Source: Holophagales bacterium (GTDB lineage Bacteria; Acidobacteriota; Thermoanaerobaculia; Multivoradales; JAGPDF01). Taken from it: a stretch of 64,000 nt of DNA. Below are positions 27,037 through 35,115 of the stretch, in pieces. Location of the stretch: the NCBI GenBank assembly GCA_016699405.1, contig CP064972.1:2325501-2389500 (forward strand), written 5' to 3'. The notes beneath the pieces were generated by a model. The model saw nothing but the letters and a program-made list of their open reading frames with translations. It was not told where the DNA came from and did not search any database. Every line of letters begins with the position of its first letter. Within the stretch, counting starts at the first letter, position 1. Made by a program: the position numbers and the translations under genes.

Positions 27037-27641
27037 TCGCGGTCGAGTCGCGGTGGCCGATCGGCGCGAGCACCGGGTGCCCCGGTCTTCCGAATCCCCT
27101 CGGTTGCGGCGGGTCGAGCGAGCGATCGCCAGCCGGCTGGCTGGCGCAGCTCGCGAGGTCCGAGGCGCGTGACGGATCGCGCCGCCCTCGTGGGCGGTGA
27201 CTCGCGACCTCGCGAACTGCGGGCAGTTGAGGTTCGTCCCGCGGAAAGCCAAGGCGTGGACTTCTCCTCCCGGTCGCGGGCGACCGGTCGTGCGGGCGGC
27301 CGGGGGAGAGCGAACGCGCCGCATCGGGGTGGGACGGTGCGCACTGGGACGCTGCGCGGAATCCCCGGCGACGCCGTTCGTCGGTCGACGGCGCCTTCGT
27401 CCTGGGCCTCGTTCCCACGTGGGACGACGCTTGCCGTCGGTCGCGAGAGCGGCCTCGGCGGGGTCGGCGAGAGCGGGAGCGGGGGCGAGCATGCGACAGC
27501 ATGGAGCCTAGGATTCTGTGCTGTCAGGCGACATCCGCGTCGGGCGAAAGGGGAAGTAGGGCAGAACGGGAGCGGTTTGTCGGAGCTCCTCTGTCAGTGC
27601 TTCTCCGGGTGGGCGATCGCGGGTTGGCGCGCGGAGGCGGC
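27037..27641. other. Non-coding stretch between the methyltransferase and the tRNA-Val promoter
   Basis: About 600 GC-rich bases with no convincing gene. Open frames exist on both strands (for example 27169-27645) but give Arg/Gly/Ser-rich proteins without family features and without a ribosome site. One 12-base perfect palindrome, tcccacgtggga, lies at 27413-27424. No tRNA, terminator with T-tract or repeat was seen. Confidence 0.6.
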
Positions 27642-27670
27642 TTGACGCCCTCCGGAGCCGCTGCTAGATT
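27642..27670 (+). promoter_or_regulatory. Sigma-70 promoter for the tRNA-Val genes
   Basis: TTGACG (27642-27647), a 17-base spacer and TAGATT (27665-27670). The expected start near 27677 leaves about 44 bases of leader before tRNA-Val. The layout is close to consensus and it precedes a stable RNA gene. Confidence 0.68.
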
Positions 27671-27720
27671 TCCGGGTCCGCGGCTGCCGCAAAGCGTCGC
27701 GGAATGCGGACGGAAAGTGC

Positions 27721-27797
27721 AGGCCCGTAGCTCAGTTGGTTAGAGCGCTACGTTGACATCGTAGAGGTCGGTGGTTCGAGCCCACTCGGGCCTACCA
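27721..27797 (+). tRNA. tRNA-Val (anticodon GAC)
   Basis: A full cloverleaf. Acceptor AGGCCCG (27721-27727) pairs with CGGGCCT (27787-27793). The D-arm has GCTC/GAGC. The anticodon stem CTACG/CGTAG holds the loop TTGACAT, giving anticodon GAC (Val, GUC/GUU). The T-arm has loop TTCGAGC. Discriminator A and an encoded CCA end the gene. It is 77 bases long. Confidence 0.96.
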
Positions 27798-27834
27798 CGA
27801 TCCGCCGCGCGAGCTCGAGAAGTCGGACATGCCC

Positions 27835-27911
27835 AGGCGCTTAGCTCAGCTGGTTAGAGCGCTACCTTCACACGGTAGAGGTCCCCGGTTCGAGTCCGGG
27901 AGCGCCTACCA
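27835..27911 (+). tRNA. tRNA-Val (anticodon CAC)
   Basis: Acceptor AGGCGCT (27835-27841) pairs with AGCGCCT (27901-27907). The anticodon stem CTACC/GGTAG holds the loop TTCACAC, giving anticodon CAC (Val, GUG). The T-loop is TTCGAGT, and CCA is encoded. It lies 37 bases after the first tRNA-Val, probably in one transcript with it. Confidence 0.96.
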
Positions 27912-27933
27912 CCTCGACAACCCGACCGGTCGA

Positions 27934-27960
27934 ACCGCCACCGCCTGAGCGGCGGGCGGT
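27934..27960 (+). promoter_or_regulatory. Hairpin in the thrS leader
   Basis: CCGCC (27941-27945) pairs with GGCGG (27951-27955), and ACCGC (27934-27938) with GCGGT (27956-27960), with two bulged bases. It lies 22 bases after tRNA-Val and 34 before the thrS ATG. It could be a processing or partial-termination structure. There is no T-tract and no T-box motif. Confidence 0.38.
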
Positions 27961-27994
27961 CCTCGTCCAGGTCCTTGATCCGCCGGAGTCTCCG

Positions 27995-29929
27995 ATGAGC
28001 TCTCTGCAGGAGATCGTGTTGACGCTTCCCGACGGCTCGACTCGTGCCGTGCCGGCCGGGACGACGCCGCTCGCCGTCGCCGCCTCGATCGGGCCGCGCC
28101 TGGCCAAGGACGCGCTCGGCGCCGAGCTCGACGGGACCCGGATCGACCTCCGCCTGCCGCTGACCCGTGGCGGAAGCTTCAAGCTCTTCACGGTCAAGAG
28201 CGCCGAGGCGGGCGATTTCGTCCGCCATTCGGCCGAGCACGTGCTGGCCGACGCGGTGCGCCGGCTCTGGCCCGAGGCCGAGTACGACGCCGGCCGGCAG
28301 GACCACTCGGAGAAGTTCCAGTACGACTTCCGGTTCTCTCGTGCCTTCACTCCCGAGGACCTCGAGGCGATCGAAGCGAAGATGAAGGAGATCCTCGCCG
28401 AGGACGCGCCGTTCGAGCGCGTCGAGGTGTCGCGCGAGGAGGCCGAGCGGATCTTCCGCGAGATGGGCTTCACCCTGAAGCTCGAGCGTCTCAAGGACAT
28501 CCCGGAAGGCGAGACGATCACGCTCTACCAGCACGGCGCCTTCACCGACCTCTGTCGCGGCCCGCACGTCCAGCGTGCCGGGCAGATCGGCGCGGTCAGG
28601 CTCCTCGAGGCCTCCGGCTCCTACTTCAAAGGCGACGAACGCAACGAGCGGCTGCAGCGCGTCTACGGCACCGCGTTCGTCAGCGAGAAGGAGCTCGCCG
28701 CCTACCTCGAGCGGATCGAGCAGGCGCGGGCGCGCGACCACCGGCGGCTCGGTCCGGAGCTCGACCTCTTCAGCTTCGACGCGCTCGCTCCGGCCTCGCC
28801 GTTCTTCCACCCGAAGGGGGCGACGGTCTACAACGCCCTGATCTCCTACGTCCGGGAGCTCAACGCCAAGAACGGCTACGGCGAGGTGGTGACGCCGCAG
28901 ATCCTCGACGTCGAGCTCTGGCACACCTCGGGCCACTGGGCGAACTACCGCGAGAACATGTTCTTCACCGAGGTCGACGAGCGGCAGTACGCGGTCAAGC
29001 CGATGAACTGCCCGACCCACTGCCTGATCTACGCCAAGGGCCTGCGCTCCTACCGCGACCTGCCGATCCGCTACTCCGACTTCGGGCGCCTGCACCGCTA
29101 CGAGCGCAGCGGGGTGACCTCCGGCTTGACCCGGGTGCGCTCCTTCGCCCAGGACGACGCCCACGTCTTCTGTACCGACGACCAGGTCGAGGACGAAGTG
29201 CTGCGCGCCGTCGGCATCATCTTCGAGATCTACCGCACCTTCGCCTTCTCCGACGTGTCGATCGGGATCGGTACCCGACCGGAAAAGCGCGTCGGCCGCG
29301 ACGAGCAGTGGGACGTCGCCGAAGCGGGCCTGAAGCGGGCGCTCGAGCGCCAGGGATTGCCGTACTCGATCAACGAGGGGGACGGCGCCTTCTACGGTCC
29401 GAAGATCGACTTCCGCGTCAAGGACGCCATCGGACGCGACTGGCAGCTCGGTACCGTGCAGCTCGACTACCAGCTCCCCGGCCGCTTCGGCTTGAAGTAC
29501 ATCGCCGCCGACGGCGCCGAGCACGTGCCGGTGATGATCCACCGGGCGATGCTCGGCTCGGTCGAGCGCTTCCTGGGGATCCTGCTCGAGCACACCGCCG
29601 GGGCGTTCCCGTTCTGGCTGGCGCCGGTGCAGGCGGTGGTCCTGCCGCTCTCGGAGCGCTTCCTCGAGTACGGCAGGAAGGTCGCCGACGAGCTCGTCGG
29701 CGCCGGCATCCGCGCCGAGCTCGACGGCTCGAACGAGAAGCTCGGTTACAAGGTCCGGCAGGCGCAACTCCAGAAGGTGCCGTACATGCTGGTGGTCGGC
29801 GGACGAGAGGAGGAGTCCGGGGCAGCCGCGGTCCGCGAGCGCTCCGGGGCCGATCTCGGGCCGCGACCGGTGGCCGAAATCGCTGCCCGGATGCGCGAAA
29901 TGACGCTGGCGCGCAGCGGCAGTTTGTAG
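27995..29929 (+). CDS. thrS: Threonyl-tRNA synthetase
   Basis: Charges tRNA-Thr. The 644-residue protein has normal length and order: N-terminal TGS domain (about 1-65), editing domain with HSAEHVLADAVRR and CRGPHV, class II core with motif 2 (RYERSGVTSGLTRVRSFAQDDAHVF region), zinc-ligand cysteine in NCPTHCLIY, motif 3, and C-terminal anticodon domain. ATG 27995 follows a ccggag site. First gene of the thrS-infC-rpmI-rplT-pheST cluster. Confidence 0.97.
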   Translation: MSSLQEIVLTLPDGSTRAVPAGTTPLAVAASIGPRLAKDALGAELDGTRIDLRLPLTRGGSFKLFTVKSAEAGDFVRHSAEHVLADAVRRLWPEAEYDAGRQDHSEKFQYDFRFSRAFTPEDLEAIEAKMKEILAEDAPFERVEVSREEAERIFREMGFTLKLERLKDIPEGETITLYQHGAFTDLCRGPHVQRAGQIGAVRLLEASGSYFKGDERNERLQRVYGTAFVSEKELAAYLERIEQARARDHRRLGPELDLFSFDALAPASPFFHPKGATVYNALISYVRELNAKNGYGEVVTPQILDVELWHTSGHWANYRENMFFTEVDERQYAVKPMNCPTHCLIYAKGLRSYRDLPIRYSDFGRLHRYERSGVTSGLTRVRSFAQDDAHVFCTDDQVEDEVLRAVGIIFEIYRTFAFSDVSIGIGTRPEKRVGRDEQWDVAEAGLKRALERQGLPYSINEGDGAFYGPKIDFRVKDAIGRDWQLGTVQLDYQLPGRFGLKYIAADGAEHVPVMIHRAMLGSVERFLGILLEHTAGAFPFWLAPVQAVVLPLSERFLEYGRKVADELVGAGIRAELDGSNEKLGYKVRQAQLQKVPYMLVVGGREEESGAAAVRERSGADLGPRPVAEIAARMREMTLARSGSL

Positions 29930-29952
29930 CCGGCGGGGCGGTCGCCTATAAT
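29924..29952 (+). promoter_or_regulatory. Promoter of infC at the end of thrS
   Basis: TTGTAG (29924-29929) overlaps the last thrS codons; after 17 bases comes a perfect TATAAT (29947-29952). The start near 29959 gives an infC leader of about 80 bases that holds the pseudoknot described separately. Confidence 0.68.
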
Positions 29953-29971
29953 CGCCGGCCGATCGTTCTCA

Positions 29972-30018
29972 GGTGGCGGTCCGCCCGGGAGATGGACTCC
30001 CGTCACCGTCACCCGGGC
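29972..30018 (+). promoter_or_regulatory. Potential H-type pseudoknot in the infC leader
   Basis: Two helices interleave. GGTGGCGG (29972-29979) pairs with CCGTCACC (30000-30007) with one G-U pair, and GCCCGGG (29983-29989) pairs perfectly with CCCGGGC (30012-30018), three bases before the ribosome site. CCGTCACC occurs again at 30006-30013. A competing hairpin, CGGGAG/CTCCCG (29986-29991, 29997-30002), gives an alternative fold. In several bacteria ribosomal protein L20 controls this operon by binding structured leader RNA; that role here is inference. Confidence 0.5.
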
Positions 30019-30040
30019 TTCCGGAGGAGGGAAGCACCGC

Positions 30041-30613
30041 ATCGACAGGACAGCACGCACGAACGAAGCAATCCGGGTCCGGGAAGTCCGACTGATCGGG
30101 GAAGACGGCAGCCAGCTCGGCGTCGTCGCCACCGAGGTCGCACTCCGGATGGCGAAGGAACAGCTGCTCGATCTGGTCGAGGTGGCGCCGCTCGCGCGGC
30201 CGCCGGTCTGCCGAATCATGGATTTCGGCAAGTTCCTCTACCAGCAGAAGAAGAAGTCGCACGAGTCGAAGAAGAAGCAGAAGACGATCCAGGTCAAGGA
30301 AGTGAAGTTCCGGCCGAACATCGACGACCACGACTACGACTTCAAGCTGCGCAACGCCATCCGCTTCCTGGGCGAGGGCGACAAGGTGAAGGCGACCGTG
30401 CAGTTCCGCGGCCGCGAGATGTCGAGGACGGAGTTGGGAGTCAACCTGCTCAAGCGGCTCGCTGCCGACATCGGCGAGGTGGGAGCGCAGGAGGGTCACC
30501 CCGAGCAGGCGGGCAACCGCATGCACCTGATCTTCGGCCCGACCAAGAAAGCGCTTCCGGCGAAGGAAAAGAAGGCGGCCCCGGCGACCGCCGACGCTCC
30601 GCCCGCCGGTTGA
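30041..30613 (+). CDS. infC: Translation initiation factor IF-3 (AUC start)
   Basis: IF-3 keeps 30S subunits free and proofreads the start codon. No ATG/GTG/TTG stands at the proper N-terminus; the first ATG (30149) would remove the first 36 residues. The frame starts well at ATC 30041, behind a ggaggaggg site (30022-30030), giving IDRTARTNEAIRVREVRLI, the normal IF-3 N-terminus. AUU, AUC or AUA starts are known for infC and allow IF-3 to repress its own synthesis. The 190-residue protein has the N-domain (PPVCRIMDFGKFLYQ) and the C-domain (KEVKFRPNIDDHDYDFKLRN, VKATVQFRGREMSR). Confidence 0.92.
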   Translation: MDRTARTNEAIRVREVRLIGEDGSQLGVVATEVALRMAKEQLLDLVEVAPLARPPVCRIMDFGKFLYQQKKKSHESKKKQKTIQVKEVKFRPNIDDHDYDFKLRNAIRFLGEGDKVKATVQFRGREMSRTELGVNLLKRLAADIGEVGAQEGHPEQAGNRMHLIFGPTKKALPAKEKKAAPATADAPPAG

Positions 30614-30637
30614 CGACCGAAGGACGAAGGAGACGAC

Positions 30638-30832
30638 GTGCCGAAGAAGAAGACGCACAGGGGAGCGGCGAAGCGGTTCAAGCTCACCGCGACCGGCAAG
30701 GTGCTGCGCGGTCACGCGTACCACAGCCACATCCTGACGAAGAAGACGCGGACCCGGAAGCGCGGTCTGCGGGGCACCGTGGTGGCCGCTGCGGCGGACA
30801 CCCGGACGCTGCGGTCGATGCTGACTTCGTAG
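30638..30832 (+). CDS. rpmI: Ribosomal protein L35
   Basis: 64 residues, start GTG 30638 behind aaggag. The sequence MPKKKTHRGAAKRFKLTATG with K-V-L-R-G-H-A-Y-H-S-H-I-L-T-K-K-T is typical of bL35. It lies between infC and rplT, the universal order. Confidence 0.96.
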   Translation: MPKKKTHRGAAKRFKLTATGKVLRGHAYHSHILTKKTRTRKRGLRGTVVAAAADTRTLRSMLTS

Positions 30833-30870
30833 TCGCACGACCTCCGACGCCCACCGATCGACCCGCGCCA

Positions 30871-30949
30871 CCGGAGGGGACGGACCTGTCCTCCGGGGCG
30901 CCGGCCGCGGGCCTTTTGCCCGGCGGCCCTGACCGCTCCTTCGGGAGCG
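30871..30949 (+). promoter_or_regulatory. Tandem hairpins upstream of rplT
   Basis: Three potential stems fill the rpmI-rplT gap. Ccggag/ctccgg (30871-30876, 30891-30896). Ggccgcgggc with gcccggcggcc (30903-30912, 30918-30928; one bulge, loop cttttg region). Cgctcc/ggagcg with a UUCG tetraloop (30934-30949), ending 16 bases before the rplT ATG. No T-tract follows, so regulation or processing is more likely than termination. Folding is seen; function is inferred. Confidence 0.45.
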
Positions 30950-30965
30950 AGAAACGAGGTTCGTC

Positions 30966-31346
30966 ATGCCGCGTGTCAAGAGGGGCCCGAAGCGGGCCCA
31001 ACGCCGAGCGCGCCTGCTCAAGAAGTCGAGCGGCTTTTTCGGCACCAAGGGCAATGCCTACCGCATGGCGCAGCAGGCGGTCGACCGGGCGGGCAAGTTC
31101 GCCTACCGCGACCGCCGTGCCCGCAAGCGCGACTTCCGCAGCCTGTGGATCGTGCGGATCAACGCCGCCGCGCACCTGCACGGGCTCAACTACAGCAAGC
31201 TGATCGCCGGTCTGAAGCTGGCGGGCAGCGAGCTGAATCGCAAGATGCTGGCCGATCTCGCGGTGCTCGCCGATCCCAAGCCCTTCGCCGAGCTCGCCAG
31301 CCTCGCCAAGCTCGCCCTCGAGAAGGCCGCTCCGGCCAAGGCCTGA
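30966..31346 (+). CDS. rplT: Ribosomal protein L20
   Basis: 126 residues. MPRVKRGPKRAQRRARLLKK, then SSGFFGTKGNAYRMAQQAVDRAG and the RDRRARKRDFRSLWIVRINAAA core, are typical of bL20. It binds 23S rRNA early in 50S assembly and in several bacteria represses its own operon through leader RNA. pheS follows after 7 bases. Confidence 0.97.
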   Translation: MPRVKRGPKRAQRRARLLKKSSGFFGTKGNAYRMAQQAVDRAGKFAYRDRRARKRDFRSLWIVRINAAAHLHGLNYSKLIAGLKLAGSELNRKMLADLAVLADPKPFAELASLAKLALEKAAPAKA

Positions 31347-31353
31347 GGTTCGG

Positions 31354-32451
31354 ATGACAGCGGGCGTCGAGGGTGCCGCGGGGGTCCCGCCGGGGCCCGA
31401 GGAACTGGTCCGTCTGGCCGACGAAGCGGCGGCGGCGATCGCCGCCGCCGGTGACCGCAAGGCCTGGGAGGCCGAGCGGTTGCGCTGGATCGGGCGCAAG
31501 GAGGGGAAGGTCCGGGAGCTCCTCGACCTGATCCCCAAGGCGGCCGACAAACGGGCCTTCGGCGCCGCCGTGAACCAGCTCAAGCTGCGGGTCGAGGAGG
31601 CGCTCGCGGTCGCCGACGAGCGCCTCGCCGCCGCCGAGAAGGCCGCGGCCGAGCGCGCCGCGGCGGTCGACGTGACCCTGCCCGGCCGGCGGCCGGCGCT
31701 CGGCTCGCTTCACCCGGTCACCCGCGTCGTCGCCGAGATCGAGGCGATCTTCGCCGGGCTCGGCTACAGCGTCGCCGAGGGACCGGAGGTCGAGAGCGAC
31801 CGCTACAACTTCGCGCTGCTCAACTTCCCCGACGACCATCCGGCGCGCGACGCGCAGGACACCCTGCTGCTCGCCGACGGTCGCCTGTTGCGCACCCACA
31901 CCTCGCCGGTGCAGATCCGCACGATGCTGGCGCGCAAGCCGCCGATCCGGGTCATCTGCCCGGGGCGTGTCTACCGCAACGACAACGATCTGCGACACTC
32001 GCCGATGTTCCACCAGATCGAGGGGTTGGCGGTGGCGGAGGGGATCACCTTCGGCGACCTCAAGGGGACGCTCGAGGCCTTCCTCCGGCGGCTCTTCTCG
32101 CCGGAGGTCGGCGTGCGCCTCCGGCCGAGCTACTTCCCCTTCACCGAGCCGTCGTGCGAGGTCGACGTGACCTGCGCCAACTGCCGTGGCGGCGGCTGTG
32201 CCGTCTGCTCCGGCACCGGCTGGATGGAGATCCTCGGCGCCGGCATGGTCGACCCGCGGGTGCTCGCCAACTGCGGCATCGACCCGGACCGCTACAGCGG
32301 GTTCGCCTTCGGTCTGGGGATCGACCGCGTGGCGATGAACCGCTACGGCATCCCCAACATCCGCCTGCTCTTCGAAAACGACGAGCGGCTGCTGCGCCAG
32401 GTGCGCGAGGCCGATCCGGCGGGGCTCGCCGGTGCGGCAGACAGGGCCTGA
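31354..32451 (+). CDS. pheS: Phenylalanyl-tRNA synthetase alpha subunit
   Basis: Catalytic subunit of the alpha2-beta2 enzyme, 365 residues. An N-terminal coiled coil (about 15-100) binds tRNA. Class II motifs follow: GSLHPVTRVVAEIEAIFAGLGY, DTLLLADGRLLRTHTSPVQIR, RVYRNDNDLRHSPMFHQIEGL, and motif 3 GFAFGLGIDRVAMNRYGI. CANCRGGGCAVCSGTGW is the usual cysteine-rich insert. The pheT ATG comes one base after its stop. Confidence 0.97.
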   Translation: MTAGVEGAAGVPPGPEELVRLADEAAAAIAAAGDRKAWEAERLRWIGRKEGKVRELLDLIPKAADKRAFGAAVNQLKLRVEEALAVADERLAAAEKAAAERAAAVDVTLPGRRPALGSLHPVTRVVAEIEAIFAGLGYSVAEGPEVESDRYNFALLNFPDDHPARDAQDTLLLADGRLLRTHTSPVQIRTMLARKPPIRVICPGRVYRNDNDLRHSPMFHQIEGLAVAEGITFGDLKGTLEAFLRRLFSPEVGVRLRPSYFPFTEPSCEVDVTCANCRGGGCAVCSGTGWMEILGAGMVDPRVLANCGIDPDRYSGFAFGLGIDRVAMNRYGIPNIRLLFENDERLLRQVREADPAGLAGAADRA

Positions 32452-32452
32452 G

Positions 32453-34582
32453 ATGGAATTCTCCTGCCGTTGGCTCGCCGACTACGTCGATCTCGAACTG
32501 CCGGCCCGTGAAGCCGGTCGAGCGGCCTGGGAGGCCTTCTCGCGCTCGCTCGCCGAGCGCCTGACGTCGATCGGTCACGCCGTCGAAGGCGAGCGTCTGG
32601 TCGAGGAGGGCGCAGGTTCCGGCCGGTTCGACGACCTGGTGCTCGAAGTCGACGTCACCGGGAACCGTCCCGACTGCATGTGCCACGTCGGGCTGGCGCG
32701 CGAGATCGCCGCGTCGCTCGACCGGCCGCTCACGGCGCCGTCGCGGACGAAGCTCGCCACGACCGGCACGCCCCGCGTCAAGGTCACGCTGGAGGATCCG
32801 TCGGGCTGTCCGCGCTACGTCGCGGTGGCGATCGACGGCGTACGCATCGGGCCGAGCCCGGCATGGCTCAAGGAACGGCTCGCGGCGATCGGCCAGCGCT
32901 CGATCAACAACGTGGTCGACGTCACCAATTTCGTGCTCTGGGAGACCGGCCAGCCGCTCCACGCTTTCGATCTCGCCCGGCTCGCCGGCGGGGAGATCCG
33001 CGTGCGGCGGGCGCGCCCGGGCGAGAAGCTCACGACGCTCGACGGCGTCGAACGGGAGCTCGACGCCGAGGTGCTGGTGATCGCCGACGCCGAGCGGGCG
33101 GTGGCGCTCGCCGGCATCATGGGCGGTCTGGCGAGCGAGGTCACCGGCGCGACGACGTCGATCCTCCTCGAGAGCGCGCACTTCGACCGGCGTCGCGTTC
33201 GTCGCGGTGCCAAGGCCCTCGCCATGCACACCGACGCGTCGCATCGCTTCGAGCGCGGCACCGACCCCGAGGCGCCGCGCGAGGCGGCCGCGCGTGCCGT
33301 CGAGCTGCTGCTCGCGACCGCGGGCGGGGTGGTCGTCGGTCCTGCCGTCGAGGCGGTGGGCGACGCGGTGCCGAAGACCTCCTGGTGGCTCGAGAGTGCC
33401 CGGCTCGACGCGTTCGCCGGGGTCGCCGTGCCGGCGACGGTGGTCGAACGGGTCTTCGCGCGCCTCGGCTTCACGCCGCAGCCCGTCGCCGGCGGTTGGG
33501 AGGGCACGGTCCCCGGCTGGCGCCATCACGACTTCACGCCGCGCGAAGCCACGCGCGACGGGCGGACGGTGCTCGCCGCGGCGCCGCAGGATCTCTACGA
33601 AGAGGTCCTGCGTCTCTACGGACTCGACAAGATCCCGGCCACGTTGCCGTCGCTCGGTGCGCCCGATGCCGGCGGGGATGCGGGTCACGCGCGTGGCATG
33701 CGCGTGCGCCGTCATCTCGCGGCGTGCGGGCTCGCCGAGGCGATCCACTACGCCTTCCACGACCTGGCTGCGGACGCGGCTTACGCCTCGCTGGTGCCGG
33801 GCGGCGATCCGCTCGCGCTCGCCAATCCGCTCTCCGAGCGCTACGCGGTCATGCGCCGTTCGCTCGTCCCCGGTCTCGTCGCCACCGCCGGCTTCAACGC
33901 GCGGCGTGGTGCGGCGGCGGTGCGGCTCTTCGAAGTCGGCCACCTCTTCCCGTCCGGTGATGCCCCCGAGGTCGAGGCGGTCGGTCTCGTCGTCGGGGGC
34001 CGCGTCGGTGAGCCCTGGGACCGGCAGGCCGAGCTCGACCTGTTCGATCTCAAGGGGATGCTCGAGAGTCTCGCGGTCGACGCCGGAGTGGCCTTCAGCG
34101 CCCGGCCGGCACGCCTCGAAGGCTTCGTGCCGGGCACCGCGGGCGAGCTGATCGATGCGAGCGGACGCGTCGTGGGGCAGTTCGGACAGATCGCCGCGAG
34201 CGAGACGCCGTTTCCGCTCTTCGCCGGCGAGCTGCGCACCGACGCGCTCGCCGCGGCCGCGGGGCAGCGGCTCGGCGTCGAGCTGCCGTCGCGGTTGCCG
34301 GCGGTGGCGGCCGACCTGACGCTGACCCATGCGCTCGAGGTCGGTTGGAGCGAGATGGAGCGCGCGGTTCGCGCGCTCGCCGTGCCCGATCTCGCCTCGT
34401 TCCGTTTGAAGGACCGCTACCGCGGTGCCGGTGTGCCCGCGGGGGCGGTCAACACGACGATCGCGTTCCTCTACAGCGCAGCCGATCGCACGCTGACGCA
34501 GGAGGAGGTCAACGAGCGCCAGTCGCTGCTCGCCGCGGAGCTGCAGCGGCGTTTCGGCTGGCGCGGGGAGGAGGAGCGGTGA
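32453..34582 (+). CDS. pheT: Phenylalanyl-tRNA synthetase beta subunit, short form without the EMAP-like domain
   Basis: 709 residues, about 80-90 fewer than the common ~800. The N-terminus MEFSCRWLADYVDLELP is normal, but where the EMAPII-like tRNA-binding domain usually sits (about 40-150) the chain goes straight from GHAVEGERLVEEG to FDDLVLEVDVTGNRPDCM. The B3/B4 editing domain, B5 domain, catalytic-like core and C-terminal FDX-ACB domain (about 620-709) are present. It should still form the synthetase with PheS. Its stop overlaps the next gene's GTG. Confidence 0.95.
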   Translation: MEFSCRWLADYVDLELPAREAGRAAWEAFSRSLAERLTSIGHAVEGERLVEEGAGSGRFDDLVLEVDVTGNRPDCMCHVGLAREIAASLDRPLTAPSRTKLATTGTPRVKVTLEDPSGCPRYVAVAIDGVRIGPSPAWLKERLAAIGQRSINNVVDVTNFVLWETGQPLHAFDLARLAGGEIRVRRARPGEKLTTLDGVERELDAEVLVIADAERAVALAGIMGGLASEVTGATTSILLESAHFDRRRVRRGAKALAMHTDASHRFERGTDPEAPREAAARAVELLLATAGGVVVGPAVEAVGDAVPKTSWWLESARLDAFAGVAVPATVVERVFARLGFTPQPVAGGWEGTVPGWRHHDFTPREATRDGRTVLAAAPQDLYEEVLRLYGLDKIPATLPSLGAPDAGGDAGHARGMRVRRHLAACGLAEAIHYAFHDLAADAAYASLVPGGDPLALANPLSERYAVMRRSLVPGLVATAGFNARRGAAAVRLFEVGHLFPSGDAPEVEAVGLVVGGRVGEPWDRQAELDLFDLKGMLESLAVDAGVAFSARPARLEGFVPGTAGELIDASGRVVGQFGQIAASETPFPLFAGELRTDALAAAAGQRLGVELPSRLPAVAADLTLTHALEVGWSEMERAVRALAVPDLASFRLKDRYRGAGVPAGAVNTTIAFLYSAADRTLTQEEVNERQSLLAAELQRRFGWRGEEER

Positions 34583-34833
34583 GCGAACCGATCGCCTGGA
34601 AGGAGCTCGAGTCGACGGTCGAGCGCGCTGCGACGCGTCTCGGCGAGTTGCAGCAGGAGAACGCCGGGCTCAAGCGCCGTGTCGCCGAGCTCGAGCGGGC
34701 GCTTGCCGCGCAGGGCGGCGAGGTCGAGTCGCGTTGGCAGCAGGAGCGCGACGAGGTCGCCCAGCGCGTCGACGGGCTCGTCGAGCGGCTCGAAGCGATC
34801 CTCGCGACCGTCTCCGACGAGTCGTCGACGTAG
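34579..34833 (+). CDS. Small coiled-coil protein (ZapB-like)
   Basis: 84 residues, start GTG 34579 overlapping the pheT stop (GTGA). Nearly the whole chain is heptad-like (LQQENAGLKRRVAELERALA and on), so a coiled coil. Small coiled-coil cell-division proteins, and zapA, often follow pheT in other bacteria; the resemblance to ZapB is in size and fold only. No zapA follows here. Function uncertain. Confidence 0.72.
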   Translation: MSEPIAWKELESTVERAATRLGELQQENAGLKRRVAELERALAAQGGEVESRWQQERDEVAQRVDGLVERLEAILATVSDESST

Positions 34834-34852
34834 CGCACGCGCGTCGCAGCGC

Positions 34853-34882
34853 TTGACCGCCTGCGGCGAAGCGTTGTATTTT
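34853..34882 (+). promoter_or_regulatory. Candidate promoter for tRNA-Pro
   Basis: TTGACC (34853-34858) with TGTATT (16-base spacer) or TATTTT (18-base spacer) as -10, the latter ending at 34882. About 50 bases separate it from tRNA-Pro. The -35 is good; the -10 is ambiguous. Confidence 0.45.
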
Positions 34883-34931
34883 TCAAGGGTTGTGACGGGG
34901 TCGGTCGCCTGATCGGCTCTGTCTCTTGAAT

Positions 34932-35008
34932 CGGGGCGTAGCTCAGCTTGGTAGAGCGCACGGTTCGGGACCGTGAGGCCGGAGGTTCAAATCCTCTCGC
35001 CCCGACCA
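34932..35008 (+). tRNA. tRNA-Pro (anticodon CGG)
   Basis: Acceptor CGGGGCG (34932-34938) pairs with CGCCCCG (34998-35004). The anticodon stem CACGG/CCGTG holds the loop TTCGGGA, giving anticodon CGG (Pro, CCG). T-loop TTCAAAT, discriminator A, and CCA encoded. Confidence 0.96.
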
Positions 35009-35115
35009 TTCCTTCCCGAAATCACCTCAGAAGGGCAGCGAAGCGAGGCGACCGAATCCGTCGATTCGACGGCCGACGCGGAGCGTGCTCGTCGTTCGCC
35101 GCCTCGAAGCGCCTC

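Noticed and set aside
27169..27645. 158-codon frame in the gene-free stretch
   Set aside because: No ribosome site, composition unlike nearby proteins, and it overlaps the tRNA-Val promoter.
27912..27994. T-box or riboswitch before thrS
   Set aside because: The leader is short, with no T-box sequence or specifier stem; only a simple hairpin is present.
34834..34931. 6S RNA after the pheT/coiled-coil genes
   Set aside because: The gap is under 100 bases and no long bulged hairpin can be drawn.
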